DNA from: Verrucomicrobiales bacterium | GTDB lineage: Bacteria; Verrucomicrobiota; Verrucomicrobiia; Limisphaerales; F1-12-MAGs170 | DNA: 54,231 bases | NCBI GenBank assembly: GCA_005777315.1 | Contig: SXMN01000041.1 | Location: forward strand, 1 to 54,231 | Reading direction: 5' to 3' | Part shown: in pieces, positions 1-9,114 of the stretch | Layout: every line of letters begins with the position of its first letter | How positions within the stretch are numbered: position 1 is the stretch's first letter | The notes under the pieces: generated by a model | Seen by the model: the letters and a program-made list of their open reading frames with translations, nothing else | The model's database searches: none | Told to the model about the DNA's origin: nothing | Position numbers and translations under genes: made by a program

Positions 1-34
1 GGGCAATCCTGCCAACATTTGATCCGCATGCGCG

Positions 35-2272
35 ATGGACATGCGCCAATCCAATCAGAGTCCACAGCGGCGCGCCACCAAATTCATTCCATCTCCTTGC
101 CCTCAAACTTCATTCCACCCTCCTTGTCGAGGGCCATGGCTCGGGCAGGTGTCGATCTGTGGCCGGCTCGAGGAAGGACGTTCAACGGCATTGAGATTCT
201 CCGGCCAGAATCTTGGCGAGGAACTGCAAGCTGAAATTCAAACCGAGCGAGCTGAACTGACAACGGATGTGGTGCCCGGGACGTTGCATATCCGAGGCAA
301 CGAAGGAGGCATCACCTTGCACAGCGGCACCATTCGCGACCTCGGCGAAAACCAGTCCCGTTCCTATCGTCTGGTCCTCCGACGTCCCGACGGTGCTGGT
401 GTCACGATTCCTTTCGTGGTCGCCGGCCACAACGAACTGATTCTGGATCCCCCAGTGCCGCCGCAGCTCGTCCGCAGAGTGGTCTGGACCAATGACACAC
501 CGGTACGCTTTTCGGAAATCAACATCCCCGCCGGTGTGATCGTCGAGATCGCCAAGACTCGGCCCGAGGGAGGCCGCCTGATCAACGGCATTTTCCAGGG
601 AGACCAACTGGTCGGCGGTGTTCTTAAGTGGGAAAGCACCGGGCGCGTGCGGATCAGCGGCGTGATTGACGGCCACGGCGGCAACGGCAGCGAGGGAACC
701 GGCTACAACGGTGGCGGCACGAGTTTTCTGGCTGGTGAAGGCGGCCAGGGTCGCCGCGATGGCGGCTGCAACGGCATGTTCCTGTTCGATGTGGTGCCGG
801 AAGGATACGTCGTCGTCGGGAACCCTGATTCCACTTGCCGTTCCTCATTGGAGGCGGCCATCGGAAACAGCGCACGCGACAGGACGGTGTTCTCCTTCGT
901 ACAGAGAGGCGGCTTTGGTGGACAGCCCGGCGAAAACGGCAATCTCCTGGAAGACATCGGATCGGTCCTGTCCGTCATTTTCGATTTCTTCGTGACGGCG
1001 TTGGATGCGGTCGGCTGCATCACGACCGGCACGACATGCGTCGCTTTGGTGGCCGATGTGGCGAACGCAGTCGATGATATCAGCGACCTCATCGAGCATT
1101 TTGAAGATCAGTCTTACCGCGGCAACCCTGGCCAGCCGGGTGAGCCTGCCTGGTTCTCCGGACAACTGCGCGGCCACAGCGGTGGCGGTGGTGGTGGTGG
1201 TGGACGTTACAATTTTCTTGTGGACATCGATCCCGGTGGTGGTGGCGGCGGTGGCGGGACCGGTGGAAGCGGCATCAGCATCACCACAGCTGGCAATGTG
1301 TCCTTGGGTGGAATGCTCGACACCCATGGCGGAAATGGAGGAGACGGCGCCGAGGACGGCGACCGGCGCAACCGGAGGCGTCTAAACCAGCCACCCGATC
1401 CGGGGCGTTTTTCTGGCGGCGGTGGCGGAGCCGGCAGCGGCGGCGACATTGTGATCCGATCCCTCGGCAGGGCGTCTGTCCCCACACTCCTGATCAACAC
1501 AAACCCCGGTCTGCCGGGCCTCGGTGGCGCATTATTTCCTGCCGACGAAAACGGTGGACCCTACTTCGTGCCTCATCCTGCGACGCGGCGCGCCGAACCA
1601 GGCCATGTGGAAATACGCCCCGCGCCCCGCCCGGCGTCACGAGAACTCGTGGTCACTCAACGCCTCTACCCAGTGAGCGGATCGGGCCTTGGTTCTCCAG
1701 CAACCTTGATTGTCCGCGCCGAAGACGGAACCACGCGACGCACGATTGTTACGCCCGGACAGAACACGCAGCTCACTTTGTTCGATGGGTTCAACCGCAT
1801 CTACGACGAACGCGACCAAAACGGTAGCGATCTCCTCCATCGATGCGTGCTCATGCTCCCGGAAGTCACCATCACGGTCGTGCCAGATGACACGGATGGC
1901 GATGGCTTTCCCGACGCCGTTGAATCCGCGTTCGGTTCGAATCCGGGCAGTCCCTCCAGCACGCCTTTGAACACAGGGATCGGCTCTGGCTCGAATCGTG
2001 GGATGATCACCGCGCGATCACCGAACCTGCGCGTGATCCGCCCGGCTTTCGGTTCTGCGCAGGGCGTCGAGTCCGCCATCACCGTGGCGACGGCCCCCGG
2101 TCTGCGATTCATCCGCCCGGCTTTTGGCTCCGAGCAGGGCGTCCCGAGCGGCGTGATAATGGCCACAACGCCTGGTTTACGCGTCGTGCGCCCGGCTATT
2201 GGTTCCGACAACGGCGTGCGGTACGGTTTGATCCTGAGCGAGCCGCCGTTCGTCCGCGTGTTTCGCCCATGA
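35..2272 (+). CDS. Glycine-rich exported/surface protein with Ca-binding-like motif and C-terminal 25-residue repeats
   Basis: Function is unknown; composition points to an extracellular structural protein. Visible in the sequence: a beta-rich N-terminal half, then Gly runs (near bases 1180-1205 and 1230-1260) with phrases such as GVIDGHGGNG, then an acidic DTDGDGFPD motif near residue 617 like the Ca-binding loops of thrombospondin type 3 repeats, then three perfect-length 25-residue repeats to the end. No credible signal peptide follows the ATG at 35, and the first ~65 residues look unlike the rest. Another frame is open from the window edge to base 234, so the true start, or a frameshift in the first 230 bases, is unresolved. 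The next gene downstream has the same style (IPAG/IPAN followed by Gly-rich segments), suggesting a functional pair. The ORF is certain from about base 230; the function is not. Confidence 0.75.
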   Translation: MDMRQSNQSPQRRATKFIPSPCPQTSFHPPCRGPWLGQVSICGRLEEGRSTALRFSGQNLGEELQAEIQTERAELTTDVVPGTLHIRGNEGGITLHSGTIRDLGENQSRSYRLVLRRPDGAGVTIPFVVAGHNELILDPPVPPQLVRRVVWTNDTPVRFSEINIPAGVIVEIAKTRPEGGRLINGIFQGDQLVGGVLKWESTGRVRISGVIDGHGGNGSEGTGYNGGGTSFLAGEGGQGRRDGGCNGMFLFDVVPEGYVVVGNPDSTCRSSLEAAIGNSARDRTVFSFVQRGGFGGQPGENGNLLEDIGSVLSVIFDFFVTALDAVGCITTGTTCVALVADVANAVDDISDLIEHFEDQSYRGNPGQPGEPAWFSGQLRGHSGGGGGGGGRYNFLVDIDPGGGGGGGGTGGSGISITTAGNVSLGGMLDTHGGNGGDGAEDGDRRNRRRLNQPPDPGRFSGGGGGAGSGGDIVIRSLGRASVPTLLINTNPGLPGLGGALFPADENGGPYFVPHPATRRAEPGHVEIRPAPRPASRELVVTQRLYPVSGSGLGSPATLIVRAEDGTTRRTIVTPGQNTQLTLFDGFNRIYDERDQNGSDLLHRCVLMLPEVTITVVPDDTDGDGFPDAVESAFGSNPGSPSSTPLNTGIGSGSNRGMITARSPNLRVIRPAFGSAQGVESAITVATAPGLRFIRPAFGSEQGVPSGVIMATTPGLRVVRPAIGSDNGVRYGLILSEPPFVRVFRP
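2027..2269 (+). repeat. Three tandem 75-bp repeats (25 aa) plus a partial unit
   Basis: Units start at 2027, 2102 and 2177, each exactly 75 bp, followed by a six-residue partial unit (VRVFRP) before the stop. Each unit begins L-R-x-[IV]-R-P-A-[FI]-G-S and ends with a short Pro-containing link. The repeats follow directly after the Ca-binding-like DTDGDG motif. They may be a cell-wall or polysaccharide anchoring tail, which is inference only. Confidence 0.85.
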
Positions 2273-2318
2273 ATTCTCAATCTCCTGTCGCGCTTTTTAT
2301 TCACACCCGTTCAAGCTT

Positions 2319-3527
2319 ATGAAAATGACTCATCCACTCTCCGCGCTGTTCATGTTTGGCCTTGTGCTCACAGCGACTGCCGCCAATCAAAACCTCTTCC
2401 TCCCCAACATCAGCACGGGAGCAAATGGCGAGTTTACCCCCACGTTTGCCAGCACCGGGAACACCGGCCTCACCAACATCGTGCTGCCACCAGACGGACG
2501 CTTGAACTTCACCAGGGTTTCCATTCCCGCAAACGTGACGGTCAAGTTCCTCCGGAATGCTCTCAATACTCCGGTCTATCTGCTGGCTTCTGGCGACGTC
2601 ACCATCCTTGGCACAATCGACGTGAGCGGAGAGACCGGGACGGACTTGAGGGGTGGATTTGGAGGGCCGGGTGGATTTGACGGTGGCACGCCACGGGACA
2701 ACCGCGCGGGAAGTGTTCCCGGTGATGGTTATGGGCCTGGTGCGGGGAGCGCCGTCGTGGGCGATTTTCTTACTGTTCTTGGCCGGGCGACATACGGCAC
2801 CGTACTGCCGGTGGCCATCCCGCCCCGTGATGGTCAGCCCTACGGCAGCCAGTTGCTCATGCCCCTGGTCGGCGGTTCGGGTGGCGGCGGTTACAGCCTG
2901 GGCGTTGGAAGCAGCAGCGGCGGTGGCGGTGGTGGCGGTGGAGCGATCCTGATCGCCTCGAGCACGATAATCGCGATTCCTTCCGGCGGACGGATGCTGG
3001 CCTGGGGTGGCAATCCCAACGGCTCTGGAGGAGCGATCCGGCTCCTGGCACCGATGATCGTCGGCGGTGCCGGAGGTTTCGGCAACGGCACGCTTGATGT
3101 CTCCGGTGCAGCCAGCGGAGGCCACGGGCGGATACGGTGCGACTTGATCGACCGAAGCAACTTCGTGCTTAACTTCACTCCCGCTGAAGCACCCGTCACC
3201 ACGGATCAATTCCTGCCTCTCACAGCGCCTCCCAGCGATGCGCCGAGATTGCGAATCGTGCGGGTCGGCAACACCTTGGTTCCTGCGGATGCGGGCTATA
3301 GCATCCTGCTGTCACCGCTCAACGCGCCGCTCATGCAGGATGTCGTGATCGAAGCCTCGAACTTCAACGGGCAGGCTCGCTTCACGATCAAACTGACGCC
3401 TTTGACCGGTTCCTCCACCAGTATCAATACCAACATCAACAACCCGACTTTCTTTGCCGCGCGGATCACGAATTCACTTCCGTTCCCTGCCAACGTCCCC
3501 GTCACTGTGAGTGTCTGGACGAGGTGA
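2319..3527 (+). CDS. Glycine-rich exported protein with signal peptide
   Basis: The protein has 402 residues. It opens with a clear Sec signal peptide: Lys near the start, a hydrophobic stretch, and a likely cut after TATAA around residue 22. The mature part has a beta-rich segment containing IPANVTVKF and ASGDVTILGTIDVSG, then Gly-rich blocks (bases 2640-2690 and 2870-2945), then a non-repetitive beta-rich C terminus with Thr/Asn-rich strands. The layout parallels the preceding gene, 46 bp upstream, so the two are probably co-transcribed and act at the cell surface or in the matrix. No enzymatic motif was seen. The family is not one I can name. Confidence 0.8.
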   Translation: MKMTHPLSALFMFGLVLTATAANQNLFLPNISTGANGEFTPTFASTGNTGLTNIVLPPDGRLNFTRVSIPANVTVKFLRNALNTPVYLLASGDVTILGTIDVSGETGTDLRGGFGGPGGFDGGTPRDNRAGSVPGDGYGPGAGSAVVGDFLTVLGRATYGTVLPVAIPPRDGQPYGSQLLMPLVGGSGGGGYSLGVGSSSGGGGGGGGAILIASSTIIAIPSGGRMLAWGGNPNGSGGAIRLLAPMIVGGAGGFGNGTLDVSGAASGGHGRIRCDLIDRSNFVLNFTPAEAPVTTDQFLPLTAPPSDAPRLRIVRVGNTLVPADAGYSILLSPLNAPLMQDVVIEASNFNGQARFTIKLTPLTGSSTSINTNINNPTFFAARITNSLPFPANVPVTVSVWTR

Positions 3528-3586
3528 TGGGCCCTTGGAATGATGGCGACATCCCCGGCTCGTTCGCACGGCTCACGCCTGTCCGC

Positions 3587-4477
3587 TCAAGGGGAGAACC
3601 ATTTCCAAGCCAGCCCGATGGATGAATCAATGCCGCTGAGCTGGACGCTTTCATCCCAAAGCTGCCGCGCCAGCACCGGGTCGAGCGACAGCTTGGAAGA
3701 CGGAACGGGATTCTTCTGGAAATAGTATCCGCCCGATGAACCTGAAACTTCCCGCGACGTGGCCAGCCAGGTGATCGTTTCGGCTCCACGGGCGGCGGAA
3801 ATCAATTCTCTCCTCAAGCCGTGCGAAAGCACATGCTTGAGCCAACTGACAAGGCCGTTATTGCGGGCGAAACCAGAGCGGACGATTCCCGGATGCACGG
3901 CATTGGCCGTGATCGATGAGTCGGAAAGCCGCCTCGCCAGTTCGTAAGTGAAGAGGAGATTCGCCAGCTTCGATCGTGCGTACGCCTGGCGACGATCGTA
4001 ATCATCCGATGTCATCAGCCAACGTTCCGGGCGGGTTGCGGCGGCGTGGGCGCTGGACGAAACATTGATGACTCGTACCGATGGAGCAGCAAGGAGCGCC
4101 TCCATGAGAAGCGAGGTGAGCAGAAAATGTCCCAGATGATTGGTTGCAAATGTCAGTTCGTGCCCATCGGCGCTTTGACGAAACGAATCAAATCGAGCCC
4201 CGGCGTTGTTGATCAACACATCAATCCGGGAAGTTCGTTCACGGATCTGGCCCGCAAGACGGCGCACCTCACTCAAGGATGAAAGGTCGGCGGCGACAAA
4301 CTCCACGCTGGTGCCGGGATGGCGCCGGGCGAGCAGATCGCGGAGCTGGCAACCCCGGCTTTCATCTCGACCCAAAAGGAACAGGTGCCCAACATGGGAG
4401 GCCAGCGCAAACGCAGAGGCGCGTCCAATGCCCGAGGTGGCTCCTGTCACGACACAGACAAGGGAAGTGGGTGGCAT
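3587..4477 (-). CDS. Short-chain dehydrogenase/reductase (retinol-dehydrogenase-like)
   Basis: This is a 296-residue classical/extended SDR, predicted to be an NAD(P)H-dependent cytosolic oxidoreductase. The Rossmann motif TGATSGIG is at residues 11-18, NNAG at 90-93, a catalytic Ser in the INVSSSAH strand near 140, and the YARSK catalytic Tyr/Lys pair at 166/170. The AADLSS motif follows the second beta strand. The ATNHLGHF and AVHPGIV segments are typical of the retinol dehydrogenase/WW-oxidoreductase-like branch. The substrate cannot be read from the sequence. It lies 31 bp downstream of the nitrilase-fold gene on the same strand and is probably its operon partner. Confidence 0.85.
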   Translation of the reverse strand: MPPTSLVCVVTGATSGIGRASAFALASHVGHLFLLGRDESRGCQLRDLLARRHPGTSVEFVAADLSSLSEVRRLAGQIRERTSRIDVLINNAGARFDSFRQSADGHELTFATNHLGHFLLTSLLMEALLAAPSVRVINVSSSAHAAATRPERWLMTSDDYDRRQAYARSKLANLLFTYELARRLSDSSITANAVHPGIVRSGFARNNGLVSWLKHVLSHGLRRELISAARGAETITWLATSREVSGSSGGYYFQKNPVPSSKLSLDPVLARQLWDESVQLSGIDSSIGLAWKWFSP

Positions 4478-4508
4478 CGTCAGCTTGCGGGGAATGAGCA
4501 GGAGATGA

Positions 4509-5906
4509 TCACGGCCTGTGACGCGGCAGTTCAGCTTTGAAATCTCCGAGGCTTGGCCAGTGCAGGCGCTGGTTCAAATCCACTTCCGCAACCGCGACAG
4601 TCCCCCATTTCTCAGAGTGCGCGATGGTGTTCCCCTGGTGATCAAACACAGCCGAGATCATCCAGTTTCTGGAGACGTCCTCGTATGTCGAGCTCACGAG
4701 ATAAACATGATTTTCACAAGCTCGGGCGCGGGCCAGCGCCGGGTTGCAACCCCACACCGGCCACGCGATCACTTCCGCCCCGCGGTTGCTCAATTCACGA
4801 GCCACTTCCGGAAAGAAACCGTCGTAGCAGATCATCATTCCCAGTTTGCCGAAGCGTGTATCAAACACGGGATACTCGTGCCCCGGTGCGATCCCGCCGG
4901 CCACCTCATCGCGTGGCAGGCAGACCTTGCGATACTTTCCAGCGACCTTGCCATCCGGGCCGATGAGAGCGGTGGTGTTGTGAATCAAATGTCCCGACCG
5001 TTCGACAAGACCGGCCACGATGTAAAGGTCGTGTTTGCGCGCGAGTTCGCCGAAGTAATTGGTTGAAGGTCCGGGGATCGGCTCGGCGCACTCGGCGAAC
5101 GATTTACCGAGACCAAAGTAAGTAAGAGTTTCCGGGAGCACAACGAGCTGCGCACGCTGTTTCGCGGCATCCTCGATCAATGGGGCGAACAGGCGGCAAT
5201 TGCCGGCGGGAGTCTTGCCGCCATTGGGACGGAAGTGAACGGTCGCCAGCCGGACCTTGCGTTCGGGTGGCCTCGGAACTTCAGAGCAGGAAATCTGGCT
5301 CCACTCGATCTTCCCGCCCGGCGCCCATTGGAGGTGGAGTTCAACAACGGCCTTGGTGGCTTTGGACGGCGCGCGATACACATCGGTGACCTCGGTCCAA
5401 CCATCAGCGCCCGCGGCGCGGTCGATCGGATGTTCGGCCTCCGCCGTGGGCGTGTATCCGGGGAGAACATCCGTGGCATAGCTGGAAAAGCCCGCGCTCG
5501 AATTCGAACCCGAAACTCCGCCGACTCCACCTTCGTCCCGCAGGACGCGCTTTCCCGTTTGATCCTGCCAGATCAAACGCACCAAAGCGCTCCGACGCGG
5601 GTTCTCAATGCGGTGCGCCTTCCGAAAAGCCTCGAACCGGTAGAAATTCCCACCGCTCACTGGGAAGGATTTCGTCCAGAATCCGTCGAGCCCTTCACGC
5701 GCGTCGTGCTCGATGACGAGCGATCCTTTGTGGTCGCGACCGCCCGTCGGTTCTCGGCCGAATTTCGGTCGGATTTCGTCGCGGAACGCATTTGCCTGCC
5801 AGTCAGTGGGAGCGTTGCTGTCCGCGCTGGCAGCGACCGCAGCGGTTGGCAACAGAACACTCAACGACAGGAGAATGAATCCGGAAAAAGTTGTTGGAAA
5901 TGGCAT
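4509..5906 (-). CDS. Secreted carbon-nitrogen hydrolase (nitrilase superfamily) with N-terminal accessory domain
   Basis: The start at 5906 gives 465 residues and a good signal peptide: a hydrophobic core, then TAAVAAS near residue 27. The frame is open further upstream, but that stretch is not signal-like. Residues ~30-210 form an accessory region resembling beta-sandwich domains on extracellular enzymes. Residues ~217-465 are a nitrilase domain with the expected triad: Glu259 in [11 protein letters not shown], Lys327 in [12 protein letters not shown] and Cys360 in [11 protein letters not shown]. Family members hydrolyse nitriles, amides or carbamoyl groups; the substrate here is unknown. 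Export is unusual because most nitrilase-fold amidases are cytosolic. The SDR gene follows on the same strand after 31 bp. Confidence 0.85.
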   Translation of the reverse strand: MPFPTTFSGFILLSLSVLLPTAAVAASADSNAPTDWQANAFRDEIRPKFGREPTGGRDHKGSLVIEHDAREGLDGFWTKSFPVSGGNFYRFEAFRKAHRIENPRRSALVRLIWQDQTGKRVLRDEGGVGGVSGSNSSAGFSSYATDVLPGYTPTAEAEHPIDRAAGADGWTEVTDVYRAPSKATKAVVELHLQWAPGGKIEWSQISCSEVPRPPERKVRLATVHFRPNGGKTPAGNCRLFAPLIEDAAKQRAQLVVLPETLTYFGLGKSFAECAEPIPGPSTNYFGELARKHDLYIVAGLVERSGHLIHNTTALIGPDGKVAGKYRKVCLPRDEVAGGIAPGHEYPVFDTRFGKLGMMICYDGFFPEVARELSNRGAEVIAWPVWGCNPALARARACENHVYLVSSTYEDVSRNWMISAVFDHQGNTIAHSEKWGTVAVAEVDLNQRLHWPSLGDFKAELPRHRP

Positions 5907-6256
5907 CCCCGTGATGAAAGCGGGGATCAGTGCGCTGGCAAAGTTCATCTTCATTGTGATGACCGGCATAGTGGCGGCGACAACGCAGTTGGCAACCGAG
6001 ATTGCTGCCGTGATGTCACGGTGCATCTACAAGTTTTTGGTGGAGCGCGACTGTGCTGAAAGCCAGTCGCAGCAGTATCGCTGGCTCGCCCTCACGCCAG
6101 ACCTGTTGCGGCTGGTGCTGCGCGCACTACCGCGCTCCTGACCGACAGTCAAATTCACCGACTACTTGTGGATGCACTGGTGACGTCACCTCGGGAGACA
6201 AAGACATTGCGGCTTGGGGCCGCATGGGTTACAAAACTGGAAATTCCTCTCCAGTT
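5907..6256. other. Divergent intergenic region between the nitrilase gene and the pilin-like gene
   Basis: No convincing gene was seen in these 350 bases, although frames are partly open on both strands. It should hold the promoters of two divergent genes. Two symmetric sites were seen: a 12-bp palindrome at 6179-6190 and an inverted repeat at 6235-6256 abutting the pilin start codon. Confidence 0.5.
6179..6190. promoter_or_regulatory. 12-bp perfect palindrome (GGTGACGTCACC), candidate operator
   Basis: The perfect palindrome is centred about 72 bp upstream of the pilin-like start codon, in the only space between two divergent genes. Such symmetry suits a dimeric DNA-binding regulator, but no regulator is identified. 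Confidence 0.3.
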
Positions 6257-6997
6257 ATGAAACAGCCAACATTGTTCCGAAGCGGGCGCGGGCTTGCGTT
6301 CACTCTCATCGAACTCCTTGTCGTCATTGCCATCATCGCCATCCTGGCTGGCATGCTTCTCCCGGCCCTATCACGCGCGAAATCCAAAGCCCAACAGACG
6401 CAGTGCCTGAGCAACAACAAACAGATCGGGATTGCTCTGATGCTCTATGCGGACGATTACAACGACACGCTGCCGCTGGTGCGGGACTGGGCTTCGCTAG
6501 GAGGCCAGACCGGAAAATACGACTTGCAAGTGAGAGAAACCAACAAGCCCCTCTACTCGTATCAAGGCACGCCGCAAATTTTCCGCTGCCCGGCCGACAA
6601 AGGTGACAAATCTGGACAGGGGTTCGTGGGGATCAATTGCAGCAACTGCTTCAATCAGTATGGAACGAGTTACTTGATCGAGTTCGCGATTGATTTCATG
6701 CGCACCAAGCGCGTCTTCGGCAACGTCGGTGTTGACCGCAATGCTTACGATGGTAAATCGATGAAAATGGCGGAGATCGCCATCAGCCCAGCCAACAAGA
6801 TCATTTTGGGAGACTGGATCTGGCACTTTAACCGCGGCTGGCTGGACAAGCGCAGCATGTGGCACAACTACAAGGGAAAGAGCCTGGTCGTGATGCTGTT
6901 CGGGGACGGCCATGCCGAAGGTTACCGCTTTCCAACCTACCCCGAGACCGACCCATTTTGGGCCGCCCCACCTAATCCAACCAACAAGTGGTGGTGA
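6257..6997 (+). CDS. Type II secretion/type IV pilin-like protein (prepilin N-terminal motif and DG-box C terminus)
   Basis: Starting at 6257 puts a short basic leader ahead of a canonical prepilin motif: [20 protein letters not shown] with the conserved Glu at +5 of the mature chain. Upstream in-frame codons encode unrelated sequence. The 246-residue protein then has the [13 protein letters not shown] segment and a C-terminal HNYKG...MLFGDGH block. That block matches the 'processing-associated H-X9-DG' C terminus common in Planctomycetes and Verrucomicrobia, here with 13 rather than 9 residues between His and Asp-Gly. These proteins are processed by prepilin peptidase and sit in the inner membrane as pseudopilins or substrate adaptors. 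The gene stands alone, as is usual for this expanded family. An inverted repeat (AACTGG/CCAGTT) ends at the base before the ATG. Confidence 0.9.
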   Translation: MKQPTLFRSGRGLAFTLIELLVVIAIIAILAGMLLPALSRAKSKAQQTQCLSNNKQIGIALMLYADDYNDTLPLVRDWASLGGQTGKYDLQVRETNKPLYSYQGTPQIFRCPADKGDKSGQGFVGINCSNCFNQYGTSYLIEFAIDFMRTKRVFGNVGVDRNAYDGKSMKMAEIAISPANKIILGDWIWHFNRGWLDKRSMWHNYKGKSLVVMLFGDGHAEGYRFPTYPETDPFWAAPPNPTNKWW

Positions 6998-7016
6998 CGG
7001 CTTCGGGCTGATGGGA

Positions 7017-7074
7017 GAATCAGAGTTTCCTGAATCAGAGTTTCAAAAACGGCCCCGGAGCGCGCAAGCGCTCC
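7017..7074. repeat. Short direct repeat and GCAA-tetraloop hairpin between convergent genes
   Basis: A 13-nt direct repeat (GAATCAGAGTTTC) occurs at 7017-7029 and 7032-7044. A perfect 7-bp hairpin follows at 7057-7074 with a GCAA tetraloop (GGAGCGC/GCGCTCC). On the minus strand the hairpin is followed within about ten bases by five T residues, so it may terminate the leftward glycoside hydrolase transcript. Confidence 0.5.
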
Positions 7075-7140
7075 CGTCCTCCCCCGAAACTCCGACATCT
7101 CCAGGTGTTGCTCGAAGGCCGGTGCCTGGATCCTGACGGG

Positions 7141-9009
7141 TCACCTGGCCTTGATTTTCAGCGCCATATCTTCCGTGAACGGTGGTGATGCAAACTTCGC
7201 CACACCTCCGCGCAACGTGATGGTTTCGCGCCTGACCGTGCGGCCAGTGCGCGGATCCAGCCACTCTGTCGCGTAATTCCCGGAGGGGAGCGAGAGGGAG
7301 AGCGTCGCAGTCTGTGGCTGATCTGAGCGTGCAGACGGACTGGAGAATGGTGATGAATCCGACCAGTTGAAATCGATGTTCGTATCAGTGCGCGTCAGCC
7401 GCAGCTTGTCGAATTTCGTGCCGGCATAGTACTTCCCGTCAATTCCATGAATACCTGACAGCGCAAGGAATGCGGCATTGGGAATAGTTTCCTTCGGCAG
7501 GCTCGGACTGGACCAGCAGAGCTTGATGATCCCCTTGCCGCCGGATTGGAAATAATCTGTTTCGATGGAGACCTTCTGACCTGCGATGAGTTGCACGGTG
7601 CCGGTGTCTTCGCGTTCCGGGTGGCTGCTCCAATTGTCGATGATGGTCTTCCCATTAACCCGCACTCGCACGCCGCCATTTGCGATGGTGTGAATGGTGT
7701 ATTCCTCGGAGAACTTCGGCGTGAGCCTCCCGTTCCAGCGGATGGAATACTCCTCTTTCGGCGGCGCACTGGGAGCAAGGTACAGGGCATAATGCCTGCC
7801 GGGTTCCACAAAGGCCCGCGCGGTCCAGCCGCGCGGGATACCACCTTGAATGATCGAATTATCCGGCCTCATTTTAATGAAGGGGAGTCCGTTCATAAAT
7901 TCCACCAGGTGGCGCATCTGCTCTCGGAACCCGGGATTGCCGCCGCCGGGGTCGGTGGCCGGTTGAACGAAAGTGCCGTTCTCAAATCCTCCAGCCGCAA
8001 AGGAATAATCGAGGTTGTTGTAGAGTCCGCCGCCCGCGAGGATGAAATCCCACGCCTCGATGCGGTATGGCAGATCGTTTGTGCCGCGAAAGCCGGTTTC
8101 GTTGTCGCCAATGACTTTTCTCAAGCCGTAGTTCAGAGCGACCGTGTTTGGCGGTGATGCGTAGTGAAAGTTGTAGATGGAAATCGCCGGATGCGGGTCG
8201 GTGACGCGCGCCGCGCCATTGGCAACATTTCGCGAAATGAGATGCTTCTTCTTGAGCGGCTTCTCGGTCTCGGCGATCACCTCGGCGATGTGGTGCTGCC
8301 ACTCGACAGTCACGCCACCGAAGTACGGTTCATTGCAAATCTCGTAATAAAGGTTGTCGAAGCGGTTGAGTTCCTTGACCAGCTTGCGGGTGAGGGCTTC
8401 ATGCACCCCAAGCAGGCCGCCATGTTTGTCGAGTGTATAGACATTGGTTCGCGGGATGTTTCCAATGCCATTGATGTTGTTCGAGGCGTTCTGCGAGCTG
8501 AGGTTCCACTGGGCTTCCTCGTAGAACGGGCAGAACAAGTTCAGCTCGACGACGATGCCGCGTTTGTCCGCCTCGGAGACAAAGTCCTTGAGCCGACGGA
8601 AATAGGCCTCGTCCCATTTCGTAAGATCAAATTTGTTTCCAGAGTTCGCATAACCGGGCGTTGAACTTCGAGCCCACGGAGAGATGAAACGCCCGGCCGC
8701 TGGAGCCAGGGTGTTGCGGGTGATGTTGAACGCGCCCTGTGGCTCTACATAAGCCCCGGTAAAAGTGCGCGTGAGGTTGAGTTTCCGGGCGCGCAATTCA
8801 TCGAGATATGGGACGTAGTTGAAGTCCAGGTTCAACACGGCGCCATAGTGTTCGGCCGAAGTGATCAGGATCGCGGGCTTGCCGCGGTAGAGGAAGTAAT
8901 GGGGATTTTCAGGATGCAAGGACAGGGGCGCTGCATTGCTCGCAATGGGGAACGTGATACCAATGAAGCAAACTAGGATCTGCCGGATTGATTCGAATGT
9001 GGGATGCAT
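7141..9009 (-). CDS. Exported clan-A (GH5-like) glycoside hydrolase with PA14 domain
   Basis: The start at 9009 gives 622 residues opening with a signal peptide that ends near SNAAP at residue 27. Residues ~35-390 form a (beta/alpha)8-like catalytic region: RGKPAILIT, LNLTRTFTGAY, a catalytic acid in YYEICNEPYFG (Asn226-Glu227), and a likely nucleophile Glu304 in IGDNETGFRG. Residues ~410-530 look like a PA14 carbohydrate-binding domain (RWNGRLTP, YTIHTIANGGVRVRVNG, GTVQLIAGQ). A C-terminal beta domain resembles those that follow GH5/DUF4038-type barrels (WLDPRTGRT). It probably acts on plant or microbial polysaccharide outside the cytoplasm; the exact substrate is not readable. It is divergent from the EVE gene, with about 105 bp between starts. 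Confidence 0.8.
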   Translation of the reverse strand: MHPTFESIRQILVCFIGITFPIASNAAPLSLHPENPHYFLYRGKPAILITSAEHYGAVLNLDFNYVPYLDELRARKLNLTRTFTGAYVEPQGAFNITRNTLAPAAGRFISPWARSSTPGYANSGNKFDLTKWDEAYFRRLKDFVSEADKRGIVVELNLFCPFYEEAQWNLSSQNASNNINGIGNIPRTNVYTLDKHGGLLGVHEALTRKLVKELNRFDNLYYEICNEPYFGGVTVEWQHHIAEVIAETEKPLKKKHLISRNVANGAARVTDPHPAISIYNFHYASPPNTVALNYGLRKVIGDNETGFRGTNDLPYRIEAWDFILAGGGLYNNLDYSFAAGGFENGTFVQPATDPGGGNPGFREQMRHLVEFMNGLPFIKMRPDNSIIQGGIPRGWTARAFVEPGRHYALYLAPSAPPKEEYSIRWNGRLTPKFSEEYTIHTIANGGVRVRVNGKTIIDNWSSHPEREDTGTVQLIAGQKVSIETDYFQSGGKGIIKLCWSSPSLPKETIPNAAFLALSGIHGIDGKYYAGTKFDKLRLTRTDTNIDFNWSDSSPFSSPSARSDQPQTATLSLSLPSGNYATEWLDPRTGRTVRRETITLRGGVAKFASPPFTEDMALKIKAR

Positions 9010-9114
9010 GATGAGCAAATAGCAGCAACCCTGAAATTTTGGAATGCGTTTTGCGCGCATGTTCGGTGGTGGTTTCATGCTGGCCAAAACCTTTTCCGCC
9101 ATTACAACGCCCGC

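Noticed and set aside
1180..1260. GGT/GGC-rich runs as a phase-variation switch
   Set aside because: The repeat unit is three bases, so slippage would change the number of Gly residues without shifting frame.
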